Made by a program: the position numbers and the translations under genes
Assembly: GCA_021234155.1 (NCBI GenBank)
Contig: JAJEKV010000053.1
Span: 7,703,424-7,767,423, forward strand
Source: Isoetes taiwanensis
Lineage: Eukaryota; Streptophyta; Lycopodiopsida; Isoetales; Isoetaceae
Length of the DNA: 64,000 nt
Direction: 5' to 3'
Notes under the pieces: model-generated
What the model saw: the letters and a program-made list of their open reading frames with translations, nothing else
Databases searched by the model: none
Told to the model about the DNA's origin: nothing
Shown here: in pieces, positions 22,250-33,542 of the stretch
Layout: each line of letters begins with the position of its first letter
Numbering within the stretch: the first letter of the stretch is position 1

Positions 22250-25200
22250 GGGACTATAAATGACTTGGCCTTGGCCTTTCCCTAATTGTGGAAATTACTT
22301 TATAATGGCTTTACGCTTGCTTCTCAGTATCTATTGCGGCAAAGATATGACACTCACCTGAATGTAGTCGCGGGCCTCCTCGCCGTCGTCGTCCGGTGAG
22401 TGTCCCAATCTCCCAACTCTGCTAAGCCATTTGCACTTATGACATATGGGCGATTCGTTAAATCCTATGGCCTGGCTGGAAACACACGGAAGCAAATTTT
22501 GCTTTTCTATGCACTCCTGTCTCTTTTCCTTGGGCATGGCTGAGAAAGGATCGCCTTTGCTTTGGAGTAGTTTGACCCTTCTGTTTGTCTTTGAAGGACA
22601 CACGCTTCTTCTCCGCTTTGTTTCCCTTGATTGCCACTATATGGGGCTCTAGCTGGTCTGGGCCGGGCCGTCCTCGGGCTAAAGCACTTTCTTTGCCTTG
22701 CCTTTATCTTGGTATCTTGTTGCCTCGCCCGCTATTCGAGGTCCTGTCCCTTGCAAGCTTATTGCCTTGGACTCCGCCCGATACCGTTCTAGGGTTTATT
22801 GCCCTTACAAGCTTGCGGATCTCCTCATTCGGACCTTCAATGTAGCTTTCCTTTGCATGCTTCTCACCTAACTTTGGCACATACTGACCTTAGCCTCATA
22901 AATTCCCTCGTGTATTTTCATCTTGACTTGTTGCCTTTGCGCAACTTTCAAGAAGCTGGCGCATCATCTTGGACTTGTGCTCTCTTGGAGCGTAATGGCG
23001 CTTGAAGGCTTTAGCAAACTTCTTGAACACGCAAGCATCCCGCTTAAGCCATGAGCCTTGGCATAGCCCTTCCACCAAATGCGTCTTTGCTCCCTTCCGG
23101 GTTTGTTGCCACCCTGCCTTTATCCTTATCCTTCATACTATAGGCATTGCCGTATTGGCTCATCTCGTCAAGCCAAGCCTCTGCCTCCATGCGACGCTGT
23201 TTTTCGCTGAGAATTGCTCGAGCTTCACGGCCTTCAAACATTTCCCAATCACGAGTCTACTTTCTTACGGTAGTCGGAGGTTCTTGTGTCCCTTTGTCGT
23301 CCCTCAGGGTTGTTCCTCTGCCTTTCGATGCCTTTCGGACTTGATTACGCTCTTCTTCTTCCTCGAATCGAGGTGCGAATCGAGCTTAGTCGGAGGAGTC
23401 AGAGAGCTGGGGACCTTCCTCTCTTGCTCCTCTTCTTGTCTCTTCACGTTCTCGAGTGATGCTTGCGGCGGTTGGCGTTACCACCGAACACTGCTCAAGC
23501 ATGCGGCTAGCAAGGCCTTTATCTGTTCGAGGTCCGTCCTCATTTTGCGATATTTCTTCTTAAAGGGTCATTTGTCCAAATTCTTCAAGCGGGTTCCTTG
23601 CGTGGTGGCACAGGGAGCTCTGTTCCCCTGTAAGTTCAGCGGTTGTCGTTCTCTGGCGCTTAGGCCTCTAGCTGCATACACAAGTGGTTCATATCTACAT
23701 GGTTAGTTTTCCTTGCTTTCTTGCATTATTTATGTTTGTTGGCATGGTTGAGGGGACACAAAATATATCAACAAAACATTTATAGTGCAAGAGAATGTTA
23801 TATTTATATTTTATATTACTCTAATACAAGAACTTGCAACTCGCTAATCATTTACGTTGATGTCGGTAAGATGGATTATCCTCCAAGAACTTTTTCACTT
23901 GGGTCATTCCCCTTCGAGTGGCCCAAGTTCCTAAGGACATTGGCTGGAGTTCCACCTTGTAATGCCCTTGCCAAATCTTCTATTAGCGGTGGGAGGTATA
24001 AGCCTGTCGCGACAATCTTGCTGCCGCTTTTGTAAGGTATGGCGAAGTCGAAGGCGTCGAGTGCTACCGCTCTTTTCACGAGGATTGCATACTCGGTGTT
24101 AAGGGGTAGCCGTGCATGCCGGCGAATCTGAGAGTGCAATCAGCGGCGATACTCCTTCCTCGCCTGGGGGGGGTGAATTTGCGGTGGATAACCGCTATTC
24201 TTCCATCCATCGGCAATGGCGGGTAATAGCGTAATGACTTTGTCGTTGATTTGCGAGATGGGTCCTCGACCCACTCGGTATCCAGCTCACGGTATGCGCT
24301 TCGAAATCATCAACCTCCACCGTGGTGAGCTCCTGTAGTCTCGACATTCTTTGAAGCCCTCCCGAGGTCGGAATTCGCTGTCCTATCGGGAAGGTGCCGC
24401 GGACGAAGCTTGCCGTTAGGATGTTTGAGGTCGCATAGCGGATCCCCATCGTTCTCGAGAGCAAGGAACTCTTCCTCTGTCGGTAGCTTGTTCTCAGCCT
24501 TATGCGCCTCCATGATCCGCCTGATGTTCTTTGTAGGCTTGGATGTCGGAGGTAAACTCTCCCGTGTAAGTGTCGGCTTCCCTTACTTGGAGGGGAAGTC
24601 GGACTCTCCTCGGACGATGAAGTCGCCCAAGTCCGGTTCTTCGGAGTTGGTGCAGCAACTCTTCAGGTCGGTACTCCCTTTCCCCGCACTCGGGAGGTTT
24701 TGAATGTCGCTCGGGAGTAGAAACTCCTCACCTTCGGCGATAATGGGAGCTAGGCTTGTGATTCCTAACCCGGGGTGGCGCGACTCGAGAGTCTGCCGGC
24801 TTCTTCGAAGTCTTGCCACTCCCGCCTCGCTTGTCGCCCGCTCCTCTGGCTGGGGTCGAGCTCGACATCGTCTTCCTCCTCCTCGATTTCTGTTCATCCG
24901 AAGTCTTCTTCCTTCCCTTCACGCTCCTGTTCATACTTGTGGTGAGGAGCCGTTGTTACCGCTTTACGCTAACGGATCCACGTCCATGGGGAATAGAGGT
25001 TTCCCCACGATGTTCTCGGACACGGTGGGTGAGAAAGATTGCCGGGGAAGTGTTGAAAGAGAAGTACTTGGTCCTGTTGATGATTAGGACCATTGGCTCG
25101 GTGTGCGGTCGGCGCTTTGTTTGTGAGGTATTTGGCGATGTTAGGGACATCGTCTAATGCACGCTGGGAGGGACCGTCTAGGAACAAAATATCCTACACA

Positions 25201-25388
25201 AGGGGAGTTGCACTAGCTACCGGTTCTACCCTAGCTTGGAACTCAGTCAAGACTCTACTATAAGCCGGGTCGCGTGCAAGGTTGCTTGGACGTCTACCCC
25301 TTCCCAAGATCCGGAAGATTTGGTCGACATCGGCCTCAAGAAAGATGATGTGGGCGCTGTACCATCTCCGGAAATCAGAAGTTGCCAT
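22250..25388 (-). pseudogene. Gypsy gag region
   Basis: ATG at 25388 opens MATSDFRRWYSAHIIFLEAD. Broken frames continue leftward, with a gag-like stretch AKAFKRHYAPREHKSKMMRQ at about 23020-22960 (compare FxxRYxPxxxxxxMRxEFxxL of gypsy gag) and EAEAWLDEMSQYG at about 23190. A Cys/His stretch (CHKCKW) at about 22460 may be a ruined zinc knuckle. At least five frame changes occur. A TATA-like element lies 113 bp upstream of the ATG. Confidence 0.6.
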
Positions 25389-25500
25389 TGATTAATTGCA
25401 GAAGAGGGTAACAAACGGTTGCAAGGGCGCCTCAGGGAGTTGGGAAATCGGCTAGAAGGGCAGGAGCAGATTTGTAGGGTGCTATGTGAGAAGTGACGGG

Positions 25501-25511
25501 TCTATTTATAG
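25501..25511 (-). promoter_or_regulatory. TATA box upstream of gag ORF
   Basis: Minus strand CTATAAATAGA, a textbook plant TATA box, 113 bp before ATG 25388. An identical 11-mer precedes the other internal ORF at 27488-27498. Confidence 0.6.
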
Positions 25512-25700
25512 AAAAGGGGGAAACCCTAATTTTTGGATGACTTGTAAATTTCCTAGGATTGGGTAATTCTAACTTATCTGAGGTCAAAATAGGAGTTTGA
25601 GGACTATAGGAGATGCATGAGCAAGGCTAGGTTACCTAAAAGATGCTATGCAGTAGTTTGAAGGTGACTTTGACAAGTCCTGGTGAAGGATTGGTAAGAG

Positions 25701-25967
25701 GTCTCACAGCTTGCGCCTCGCTTCAAAACTAACTTTTTGTTTTGCGACCAGGCGCGAGCTGTGAGACATCAGTCCCATTTCGATCAAAGATGTCCAACTT
25801 GGGTAAACTAATACTGTAAGGCTAATGGGCTCATCAAATTAGGCAGAATCGACCCCTTATTTGGTCGATTTGGAGCTGTTTTGGTCAAGCTTGGGCGAGG
25901 TCTCACGCCTTTGCGCCTCGCTTCAATCCTAACTTTTTGTTTTTGACGGCGGCGCGAGCTGTGAGAC
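25701..25967. repeat. Hairpin pair upstream of gag
   Basis: Two stem-loops of about 67 bp, 25701-25767 and 25900-25967. Arms GTCTCACAGCTTGCGCCTCG and CAGGCGCGAGCTGTGAGAC pair; loops carry CTAACTTTTTG. Two more copies occur at 27600-27665 and 27789-27851. Confidence 0.85.
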
Positions 25968-26377
25968 ATCATGTCTCGGCTCCCCAAATGTCCTATATCA
26001 CTGAAATAAAAGCTAAAACTTATTAATTTGCTCTAATTACCCAAGTTTATATTATCAAGATACACAAAATTGCTCTATATTACAAAAAAATTTTTAATTA
26101 TTTACAACAAAAGTTCTATATGTTCTCTCCTTAATGCGAAGTCATAAGACTCATGTCTTGTCGCATTAAGGTTACTCGTTTGCGTGGATAGTGCAGGCCG
26201 TCGAATCTTCAAAATGTTGTACTATCTTTGCCTCAGCCGCCTCTTGCATTGCCGCCGCCCTCGTCAAAGTGACTCTAAAGTACGTTGCGTCAGGCTGCAT
26301 TACTTCACGCACCAACCGAGCTGGCGAAGGGGGCACGAGGGGGATTAGGAGACCGTAGGCTGCTTGTTTGGAAGTGT

Positions 26378-27384
26378 CTAATCTCCCTTAGCTCTTCTCT
26401 CCACCTCCTTTCTATCGGCTTTCTTCTTTGGTGGTGGCTTGGGAACCTTGGGCCCGGTGGTGGCGGCTTTAAGGTTTCTTTGCCGTTGGTCGCCCTCCCT
26501 CGATGACCCTAACCCTTTTTCTTCATAATATTGGTTATAGGCCTCCCATTTCTTCATGTAGGCCTCGTGCTCCCTCATCTTCCTCTCGTAGATCTTCACC
26601 ACATGGGTGGCGTAGGCTTCCCCTGGCAGGTCTTGGTTCTTCTTTCTATCCCATGCCGGATTACTCGGGAGGATTACGCACTTGGTCTTCTTTGGGGTTG
26701 CTTTCGGTCTTTGTTTTGCTTTCGGGTGCTTCTGTTTCGTCGCTGGGTGCTTGGAAGAGCTTCCACCTTCAGCATTAGGGTCAAAGTCCTCCTCAGAAGA
26801 GTCGTCGGAGGGGTTTGGGGGTTCGTCGGGTTGCCGCTCCTTAATGATAATATTTGGGTTTGGCCTCTTCCTCGGTGAGGCGGATCCAACCCGTTCTCCT
26901 TATGCCCGATACGAACTTCCCTTTCTTTTTCTTCTTTTCTTTCCTTGCCTCTTGTTCCTCTTCCTCCCTTTTCCTCTTTTTGTCTTCCCTTTTCTTCTGC
27001 GGAATTTCGTACTTTTCGATGAACCTTCTAAGGTCTGCTACCTCTGGTGGCTCCGGACACATCACTGCTCATCTGCTTTCGAGGATCTCGTGGGTCGCGT
27101 CTGAGATAGTGCCGCTTGTTTCTGCTGCGGATCTCCCGCTCTATTTCTTCATACACCTCCCTCGTCTCGTCGTCCATGGAGTTTGGTGATGTGGCCTCGT
27201 CCTCCTCCACCTGCTGGTTGAAGACATCGATCGATCGGAGGTGTCTTGCTCTTCGTCCGGCTTAACGACCCCCTCTTGCGAGCCTCTCACGAAGCATCTT
27301 CCGAATGATCTCTGCCTCGTCTCGCCTATTTGGGTGGTTTCGCTTTGGCGACGCTTCCTTCTTGATCTGTTTGGTTCGGGCCAT
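26378..27384 (-). pseudogene. Extra basic ORF of the gypsy element
   Basis: ATG at 27384 starts MARTKQIKKEASPKRNHPNR. An in-frame TAA near 27262 is followed in the same frame by a Glu/Arg-rich helix (DDETREVYEEIEREIRSRNK). After a frame change near 27060 comes a very basic stretch (KKREDKKRKREEEEQEARKE, then KKKKKGK), and the end (26602-26378) has YERKMREHEAYMKKWEAYNQ and PKVPKPPPKKKADRKEVERR. The protein, about 330 residues, looks charged, coiled-coil and probably nuclear. No known domain is recognised. The first six residues equal those of histone H3. It has its own TATA-like box 104 bp upstream, unusual for an LTR element. Confidence 0.5.
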
Positions 27385-27487
27385 GCTTTTACGGATCGTC
27401 AATCGGATAAAAGCGCCCGAAAAGATCGCCTAAGTTGGGAAGAGCGGATTTCTAGGGCTTGGACGAAAAAAATGAGGGGGTTCTACA

Positions 27488-27498
27488 TCTATTTATAG
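27488..27498 (-). promoter_or_regulatory. TATA box upstream of the extra ORF
   Basis: Minus strand CTATAAATAGA, 104 bp before ATG 27384, matching the one before gag. Confidence 0.6.
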
Positions 27499-27599
27499 CT
27501 TGGGGAATTTTAGGTCAAAACTCAAGTTGCTCTGTTTAACATGCTAAGGCACCAATTTATCTAAAACTTATACTTATTTCAGACTTTTTCTACCCATTG

Positions 27600-27851
27600 G
27601 TCTCACGACTTAGCCTCGTTCCAATACTAATGTTTAGTTTTGCGACCAGGCGCGAGCTGTGAGATCTCATACATTTCTAGGGTTTTTAGGTAATTAAAAC
27701 ATGCTATTCTAACTAATTCCTACCTTAGAATTAGCCTTACCACATTATTTTTCTCAGATTCATCATGTTTTGGTGTTCTTGGTTCAATGTCTCATAGCTT
27801 TGCCTCGCTTCAAAACAAAAGTTAGTTTTATGCGACCCGGAAATTTGAGAC
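27600..27851. repeat. Hairpin pair upstream of the extra ORF
   Basis: Copies at 27600-27665 and 27789-27851 of the stem-loop found at 25.7-25.97 kb. They are more diverged, but keep TCTCAC/GTGAGA or TCTCA/TGAGA ends and the GCGACC arm. Confidence 0.75.
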
Positions 27852-28040
27852 CACCTTACTTGGAAAATTTTGGCTCATTCTTTTTAATCTTGTTAAATTC
27901 CAATTCACTTAATTGTTACTAGCTTAGCATAACTACAAAGGTGAGAAAAAATTTTCCCACTTTTCGAGGCTTGAGGACCCTATCAGGTTAGTACTACTGG
28001 GAACATGGTCAGTGCTTTGCTCTTGGTCTCCAAGAACATT

Positions 28041-28052
28041 GCTCTGATACCA
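28041..28052 (-). promoter_or_regulatory. Gypsy primer binding site (tRNA-iMet)
   Basis: Minus strand TGGTATCAGAGC, complementary to the 3' end of plant initiator-Met tRNA, one base after the 5' LTR. Confidence 0.95.
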
Positions 28053-28053
28053 C

Positions 28054-29623
28054 TGTGACGTCCCCTACTCGTATACGGTGCACTCACCGTATACAAACAG
28101 GAGTTCTTCCCCCACACCAGCTCCATGCTGATACAGGGCCCTCCACATATCACTGCACCCGTAACGAGTCCCAGTGGGAAGAGTGAAGGTGTCATTCTAC
28201 CCTGTCTCCCTCAGGGCCTACCTAGCTGCGGAAGCGTAAACATACATGTCAGTAGCACATACATCAACATCATATGACCATCGCGAAGGATGGTCCTCCA
28301 CATATCTGCATAGACGAAGATCAGCACATCACATAGGGAATCCTACCCAAGGCTCAGACACAGGGTTGGACTGACAAGCTTGGGTCTCCAGAGTTCATTG
28401 AAGACGGAATTCATGGCAATGGATTTGGCTGGCATAAGAACATGGCCTAGGGTTGTCCACTCCATCCGCCCCTCCTGTGCACACTTTGCAGAGTAGGCTG
28501 AGAAGTGTTGGGACCTGACTGTAGCCCGCCGGATGCATAGCCAAGGGGGCTATATCCTGGGTTACATCTCCCCAGTTCCGATGGGGCAGGTAGGGATCAC
28601 TCCCTCCAGAGATCTCCATGCTGATTCAAGGTGACTAGAGGGCCACTGCCCGTATTCGACTTGAACTCAATGGAAGGTCATATTCACCACCTCACGAGTG
28701 TCGAGCCCATGCCTTGCCCACACGCGGTGGCAAGCCATTAGACCTAGTCACAGTGACCCCCGGCAGTCTTTACACACCAGAGGGGTCGTTCAAGAATCAG
28801 AACATGAACCTCCTTATAAGCCAGTCTGGCCCCTTCACCCACAACCAGGTGTGGCTCTTGTGCACAGGCCGCAACTACAGTGTGCTAGAGAGGCTACTCT
28901 AGGAGCATCAACTACAAGGCTTTAGGTCTCTACCCCCCTTCCCAATACAAGGAGTTCACAGAGATACAGCATCCAACTACATCACAGAAATACTAAAGAA
29001 CTAGATCTAATCACAGAGTTAGGTTCTTTAGTTAGTGTCCGAGATCTAAGATCTAGATAGCTACTATGGGCAATTTAATAGTCTAAACCTACTGATTCTA
29101 TGACTAGAAGACGGTTTAAGCTATTAAATTGACCAAATACCTGATCCTTGAGTGGCTCCCCCTGACCTGAGTTCAACCATCCTGCTGAGCTGAGCGAATT
29201 CAGGGGAACTGATGGTGCAATTCGCTTGGGCGGCGTCTGGGAGGCGGTTTTGGCTCCTGGGGCAGCCAAAACTGAGCTCTAAAACCCTAAGGACGAAAAA
29301 CTAGCAAGCTAGGGTTTTCCTACCCTAAATAGACATGGGGTTTAGGCTAGGGTTTCCAATTACCCAATTTGGCATGTGGGATAATTGGAAAGGGCCCACT
29401 TGCCTTTAATGGCTAGGTGGCAAAATATGCCAACATGGAAAGGTGTGCCCTCATTAATGTGCACATGTGCACATTAATAATATATGAACACTCCTAGCAA
29501 GTTGCCCCCTAGGGCTACTTACCTGGCTATCCGTTGGCGTACACGTCAATCGGGGTGGCGTGTACGCGTGACGTGGCAGTACAATGTACGTCCTGGGAGC
29601 GTATACTGTGCTGGAACGTCACA
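28054..29623 (-). repeat. Gypsy 5' LTR
   Basis: Partner of 16037-17606. Minus-strand genes start to its left, so this is the 5' LTR. Followed at 29624 by the target duplication GGAGG and the resumed host frame. Confidence 0.92.
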
Positions 29624-30175
29624 GGAGGAATCAGATGATGAAGCAGACGAAGATATGGTCGACTCCCAATTAATAGATTTAGATGAGCAGATTAGGATTT
29701 CACAGAGAGGGGCACAGAAAATGGAGCGGTTGGCTCAGTATTATCCGTTGGGAATAGCACACATGCTGTTGGACATCAGACGCCTGAAGGTTTGCACGGG
29801 AGATGCTGTCTTGTTCAACCACAGGGAATTTAATCCAGTACACATGCTGGAGATTCTGAACCTGATGGTGCGACATCCTGTTGCAGATCCAATGCCTGCG
29901 GATGTCATACCTTTCAGCAGATCGACCGGTGAGTTGTTCAGCTGGAAGTCTGAGGAAGACCTGAAGGGAAAAGACATCCGGTTCTGGGTAGTAGACGGTC
30001 AGCATTCAGTGAGGGCAGCGCAAGTATTGCAGACGGAGAAGGAGGTGCCGCAAAGGATCAAGGATAGATATGCCAAGCGAGAGTGCATAGTTCTTGCAGC
30101 GGAGACGCCAGCAACCGAGCTGGCCAGCATTAGCCACTGCCAGAACACAATAGCAGTGAGTGCCAGCTACATAAG
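29624..30175 (+). pseudogene. Element gene: ParB/sulfiredoxin-like domain exon
   Basis: Uninterrupted frame of about 180 codons, continuing the frame at 16036. After an acidic start come GDAVLFNHREFNPVHMLEIL, then MPADVIPFSRSTGELFSW and IRFWVVDGQHSVRAAQVL, then AETPATELASISHCQNTIA. This follows ParB N-terminal/sulfiredoxin-like folds: a helix choosing positions, a strand VxVxP, the box DGxHRxxAA (here DGQHSVRAA; ERRxRAA in ParB) and an ExNxxR-like helix (HCQNTIA). In bacteria and phages such domains are often joined to DNA methyltransferases, the order seen here. The exon ends at donor AAG|GTAAAG. It is the best preserved exon of the gene. The ParB link is by motif and order, not by search. 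Confidence 0.55.
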
Positions 30176-30963
30176 GTAAAGAACTCTCTGATTCGGCGGT
30201 TTCTCGACTCGCGAGTCGAGAAAGCCCTAGCATCTTATCATTTCTCATTTTTCACTGGGGTTTCTCGACTCGCAAGTCGAGAAAGACAGGGGAACACAGA
30301 AAAGTCAAAGGATGCGGAGCTTTCTCGACTCGCGAGTCGAGAAACCCCGGGGCGGTAAAGAAATTTCGAGATTAATGGTCGACGACTGAAAGCATCGAGC
30401 CTTCCCATCCTTTCTTCCTCGACCTCTTTGGGCAATGTCGCTTAGTTTCTATTCTAAGTTGCATCGTTCGAAGAGGCGCGACAAGAAAGGATTTGGGAAT
30501 GAGCGGTGCTTTCACTCTGGCCTTCACTCTCGCATCATGTTCTCTCCTCTCCCGAGGGTATTCTCGACTCGCGAGTCGAGAAAGTCCCTTGAATCTTCTC
30601 CTTGTGCTCCTCTCACTTTCTCGACTCGCGAGTCGAGAAACCCCAGGGCAATAGAGAGAACACTGGAGATTAATGGCTAAAGAGCAAAAGCATCGAGCCT
30701 TCCCAATCCTTCTTTCCCCGCCTCTTCGGGCAATGTCGCTTAGTTCATATCCTAAGTTGCATCGTTCGAAGAGGCGTGAAAGCAAAGATTTGGGAATGCG
30801 CGATGCTTTCGCTCTGGCCTGGACTCTCCTATGTTTTCTCCTCTCCTTGTGGGTATTCTCGACTCGCGAGTCGAGAAAGCCCCTGCATCCTCTTATTTAG
30901 TGTTTACTTCGGGTGTTAGTAGATACTTTCATGCTCTAACATTGGGACATTTACTGAATGCAG
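30176..30963 (+). repeat. Intron filled with palindromes and a 298-bp duplication
   Basis: Donor GTAAAG, acceptor GAATGCAG. Holds six palindromes at 30200-30223, 30261-30284, 30322-30345, 30560-30583, 30617-30640 and 30855-30878. The block 30370-30667 is repeated as 30668-30960 (GATTAATGG...CAAAAGCATCGAGCCTTCCC), palindromes included. Splicing in phase (ATA AG|C CCG) supports an intron. Confidence 0.75.
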
Positions 30964-32562
30964 CCCGTATCCTGACCAGATCATACACGCTCGGCAATAG
31001 TGGAAAGCATTGGGTTGCCCTCAGCGTCCTAAACGAAACAGGGCTCCCTCGGATAAGTGGAAGACCTTTGAGAAACTATGCAGATATGTTCTCACTGGAA
31101 GGCCGTGAAGATGAAGAGGGGAGGATGAAGAGGAAAAGAAGAAGAGAACACCAAGAAAGGGGGAGTCTCTCTCGCACCAATATGATCTCATTCTTAGCAT
31201 CGAGGCTGGGCCCTGGGAGAAATGGACCGAGATATGGTCTCAATGGACAAGAGGCAAGTCAAGGACAAGAATGGGGAATTTCCATGCAAGCCGGACCCAA
31301 AGTTGTTCGACAGCAATTTATGAAAAGGATACAGGCCCGACCGACAAGGAAACGCTTGATTGATCGGGGCGTAATCCTGGATGGAACAATCCTGCTAAGG
31401 AAAAGCAGAAGCTCAAAAATGCAGGATGCAAAGGATTATGCCACAGTCCTAAAGAGACGACGTGCGTTGGAAGAAGGCATCACGGAGTTCTGCAATGTTG
31501 CTTCCAATGAATACCATGACTTTGATTATTACAAGGCTGCCCTTGATGAGGAAGACATGAAGGAATTGAACCGTCTATGTCAACCCTACATCAACATCAA
31601 GCTAAAGCGTAACGTCAAAACCCTTCCCTTCCCTGAACGTGCTATGGCAATTCTGAAGAGGAATCTTGGATTCGGGGTGGTCCCATTTAAGGCCGATGAT
31701 AGCTCCCCCCCATTCCTGGTAACATTGGGACACAAGGGATTTGGTGGTCTGGAACTGGCACTTGGGCCCGTGGCACTATTTGCCATCAACATGATTGAAG
31801 ACCCCACCCTTTTTTATGAGAAAGCTGACATAGAGCAGTGGTACAAGACGTGTCTGGACATGACCGACCTGGATACTTTCAGTTTCCTTGTCTTTTGCAT
31901 GCCTGGCAATCGACAACCATCGTCTCCCAATGGGCAACCGATATTAACTTCACCAACAAGATCTTGTACTCCATATACGAACTTGAACATGAGTGTAGAC
32001 TTGGCTTGCCAAGGCACCAAGCTTTGCCAATATAGTTTTGGTTTTGGTTTCAAGATCGGGTGTAGACTGGACAAGTGGTGGTCTAGCTTAACATCATTAT
32101 CTCGACAGTTCATGATTTCTCAAGAGCGGATGGAACCCCGAAGGGCGGCAGATTTATGGAGGATGTGCCATCGATGGGCAAAGTCAGCAATGATGGTGCG
32201 ACAGGTCCTATACATAGAATTCCTATCCGGCCAAGAGTTATCAAGTACTTCATAACTAGCTTGGTCGAGGAAGATCAAATTGTATACGAGTGGTACATGA
32301 ATGGCCTGTTCTCTCAGGGGGCTATGCTGTATGGAATGAAACCTATATCCGTGGTTGGAAATAAGGACATGGTTGAAACCATTCGGTCATACCTGGATCT
32401 GCTTCATGAGCATTTCAAAGGGAGGAAGACAAATGGAAGCAGTAAGGACGATGATGACGAAGACAAACCTGAGAGCGAGGGAGAGAAACATGACGGAGAC
32501 GAGAATGTCGAAGGTTTAGATCAGAATGCTGCGGAACTAATTCTTGAGAATCTGAGATTGAG
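30964..32562 (+). pseudogene. Element gene: methyltransferase-like exon
   Basis: Starts in phase (SPYPDQIIHARQ) but has TAG at about 31000 and several frame changes (near 31080, 31245, 31375, 31900, 32040). Long preserved runs include KWKTFEKLCRYVLTGRP, EFCNVASNEYHDFDYYKAAL, LFYEKADIEQWYKTCLDMTD, TFSFLVFCMPWQSTTIVSQW and IRPRVIKYFITSLVEEDQIV followed by YEWYMNGLFSQGAMLYGMKP. The last part looks like the end of beta-class N6/N4 DNA methyltransferases (KPxxLxxxLI, VLDPFxGSGTTxxAA, xGxE), and FCMPWQ sits where the (D/N)PPW box should be. Catalytic residues are poorly kept. The exon ends with an acidic tail and donor AG|GTGAGT. The assignment is tentative and rests mainly on order after a ParB-like domain. 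Confidence 0.4.
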
Positions 32563-32693
32563 GTGAGTTCACTTTGCTCTCTAGGTGTTTCTCGACTCGC
32601 GAGTCGAGAAACCTCTCGGGACTAACTTTTTTCCATTCTCGACTCGCGAGTCGAGAAAACTCGTTTCCTATCTGACATCTGTCATCATTTCAG
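32563..32693 (+). repeat. Short intron with two palindromes
   Basis: Donor GTGAGT and acceptor TCATTTCAG; phase matches on both sides. Palindromes at 32588-32611 and 32635-32658 occupy over a third of its 131 bp. Confidence 0.8.
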
Positions 32694-33542
32694 GGAGATC
32701 GATGTCAACGACTCCGGATCATTGAGCATATCTAGTGGCGGTTCACCTCGCGAGGAGGACAATGCACTCCCCAAAGACAATCAAGAGCAAGACACTGCGG
32801 GCAGCCAGAAAGGACCTGAAAAATTAATGATCCCGCATATGGATCCCGATGGACCGGAAATCTGGTCAGAGCCAAACTCCAACTGGGATCCAGCTGGTCC
32901 ACCAAGCTTGTAATATTTGATGTCAATGGAGTATTAGCTGCAGTATATCACGATAAAGACGTCCCTGAGCTTAACACCTCGCAGATCCCGACGAAAATGG
33001 AGCATAAAATCGTGTATCCGAGGCCCAGAGCAAAGGAAATTGTTGAATGGTGCCTGGAACGGGGATTCAAAGTGGCCATATGGTCTTGTATGGCAAAGAA
33101 AAATATTGTCAATGTTCTTGGTGTTCTCGGCCTTCCAGTTTTGAAGTTCAAGTTTGTTTGGGGAAACGAAAGGGTCGAGCATGTGTCAGACCTCGATCCA
33201 GCCATCACAAAGGGGAAGCATATTATGGTGAAAAGGCTGGACAGGGTTTATGAACAATTCTCGGACTATGGAAAACACAACACGCTGATCATAGACGACT
33301 CCGCCTACAAGTGCTATCATAACTCGCAAAATACAATCATTGCTAAGACTTATCGACCAGAAGAGTATGAGACGGATAGGTGGTTGTCTTTCGGACTTTG
33401 TCCTGTCTTGGCGGAATCCCTCTTTGCCATTCTTGTGGCCGATGTGATTAGGAACTATCCGAGCCTCAAGGAACCCGATCCAGAGAGCCGCGCGATCATG
33501 AAAGCTATGGACGACAAATATTTTGGTGATCAAGAAGAGTGA
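32694..33542 (+). pseudogene. Element gene: FCP1-like phosphatase domain
   Basis: An acidic, Ser-rich linker (DSGSLSISSGGSPREEDNAL) leads to a frame change near 32900 and then KLVIFDVNGVLAAVYHDKDV, VYPRPRAKEIVEWCLERGF, KVAIWSCMAKKNIVNVLGVL, FKFVWGNERVEHV, NTLIIDDSAYKCYHNSQNTI and LAESLFAILVADVIRNY. This is an FCP1/NLI-interacting-factor homology domain of the HAD superfamily; these remove phosphate from the RNA polymerase II tail and related targets. DVNGVL replaces DLDETL; plant relatives with DLNGLL are known, so the second Asp may be absent by lineage. IIDDS supplies the acidic C-terminal pair. The domain itself (32895-33542) is open from end to end. It looks captured from a host gene. Confidence 0.75.

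Larger units (their letters stand above)
16037..29623 (-). mobile_element. Ty3/gypsy chromovirus with two 1.57-kb LTRs
   Basis: Both LTRs start TGTGACGTCC and end GACGTTCC-complement CGTCACA on the plus strand, so their termini are perfect TGTGACG...CGTCACA inverted repeats. The 5-bp GGAGG at 16032-16036 and 29624-29628 is the target duplication. Genes lie on the minus strand, so the right LTR is the 5' LTR. A primer binding site for initiator-Met tRNA and a purine tract are in place. Domain order is an extra basic ORF, gag, protease, RT, RNase H, integrase, chromodomain. The internal ORFs carry numerous frameshifts, so this copy is inactive; a MITE at 21449-21834 also interrupts pol. Confidence 0.93.

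Noticed and set aside
24704..25157. Plus-strand ORFs in the gypsy gag region
   Set aside because: Antisense to the gag frames and without domains.
27370..27384. Histone H3 gene
   Set aside because: Only the first six residues agree; the rest is unrelated and lies in a gypsy element.
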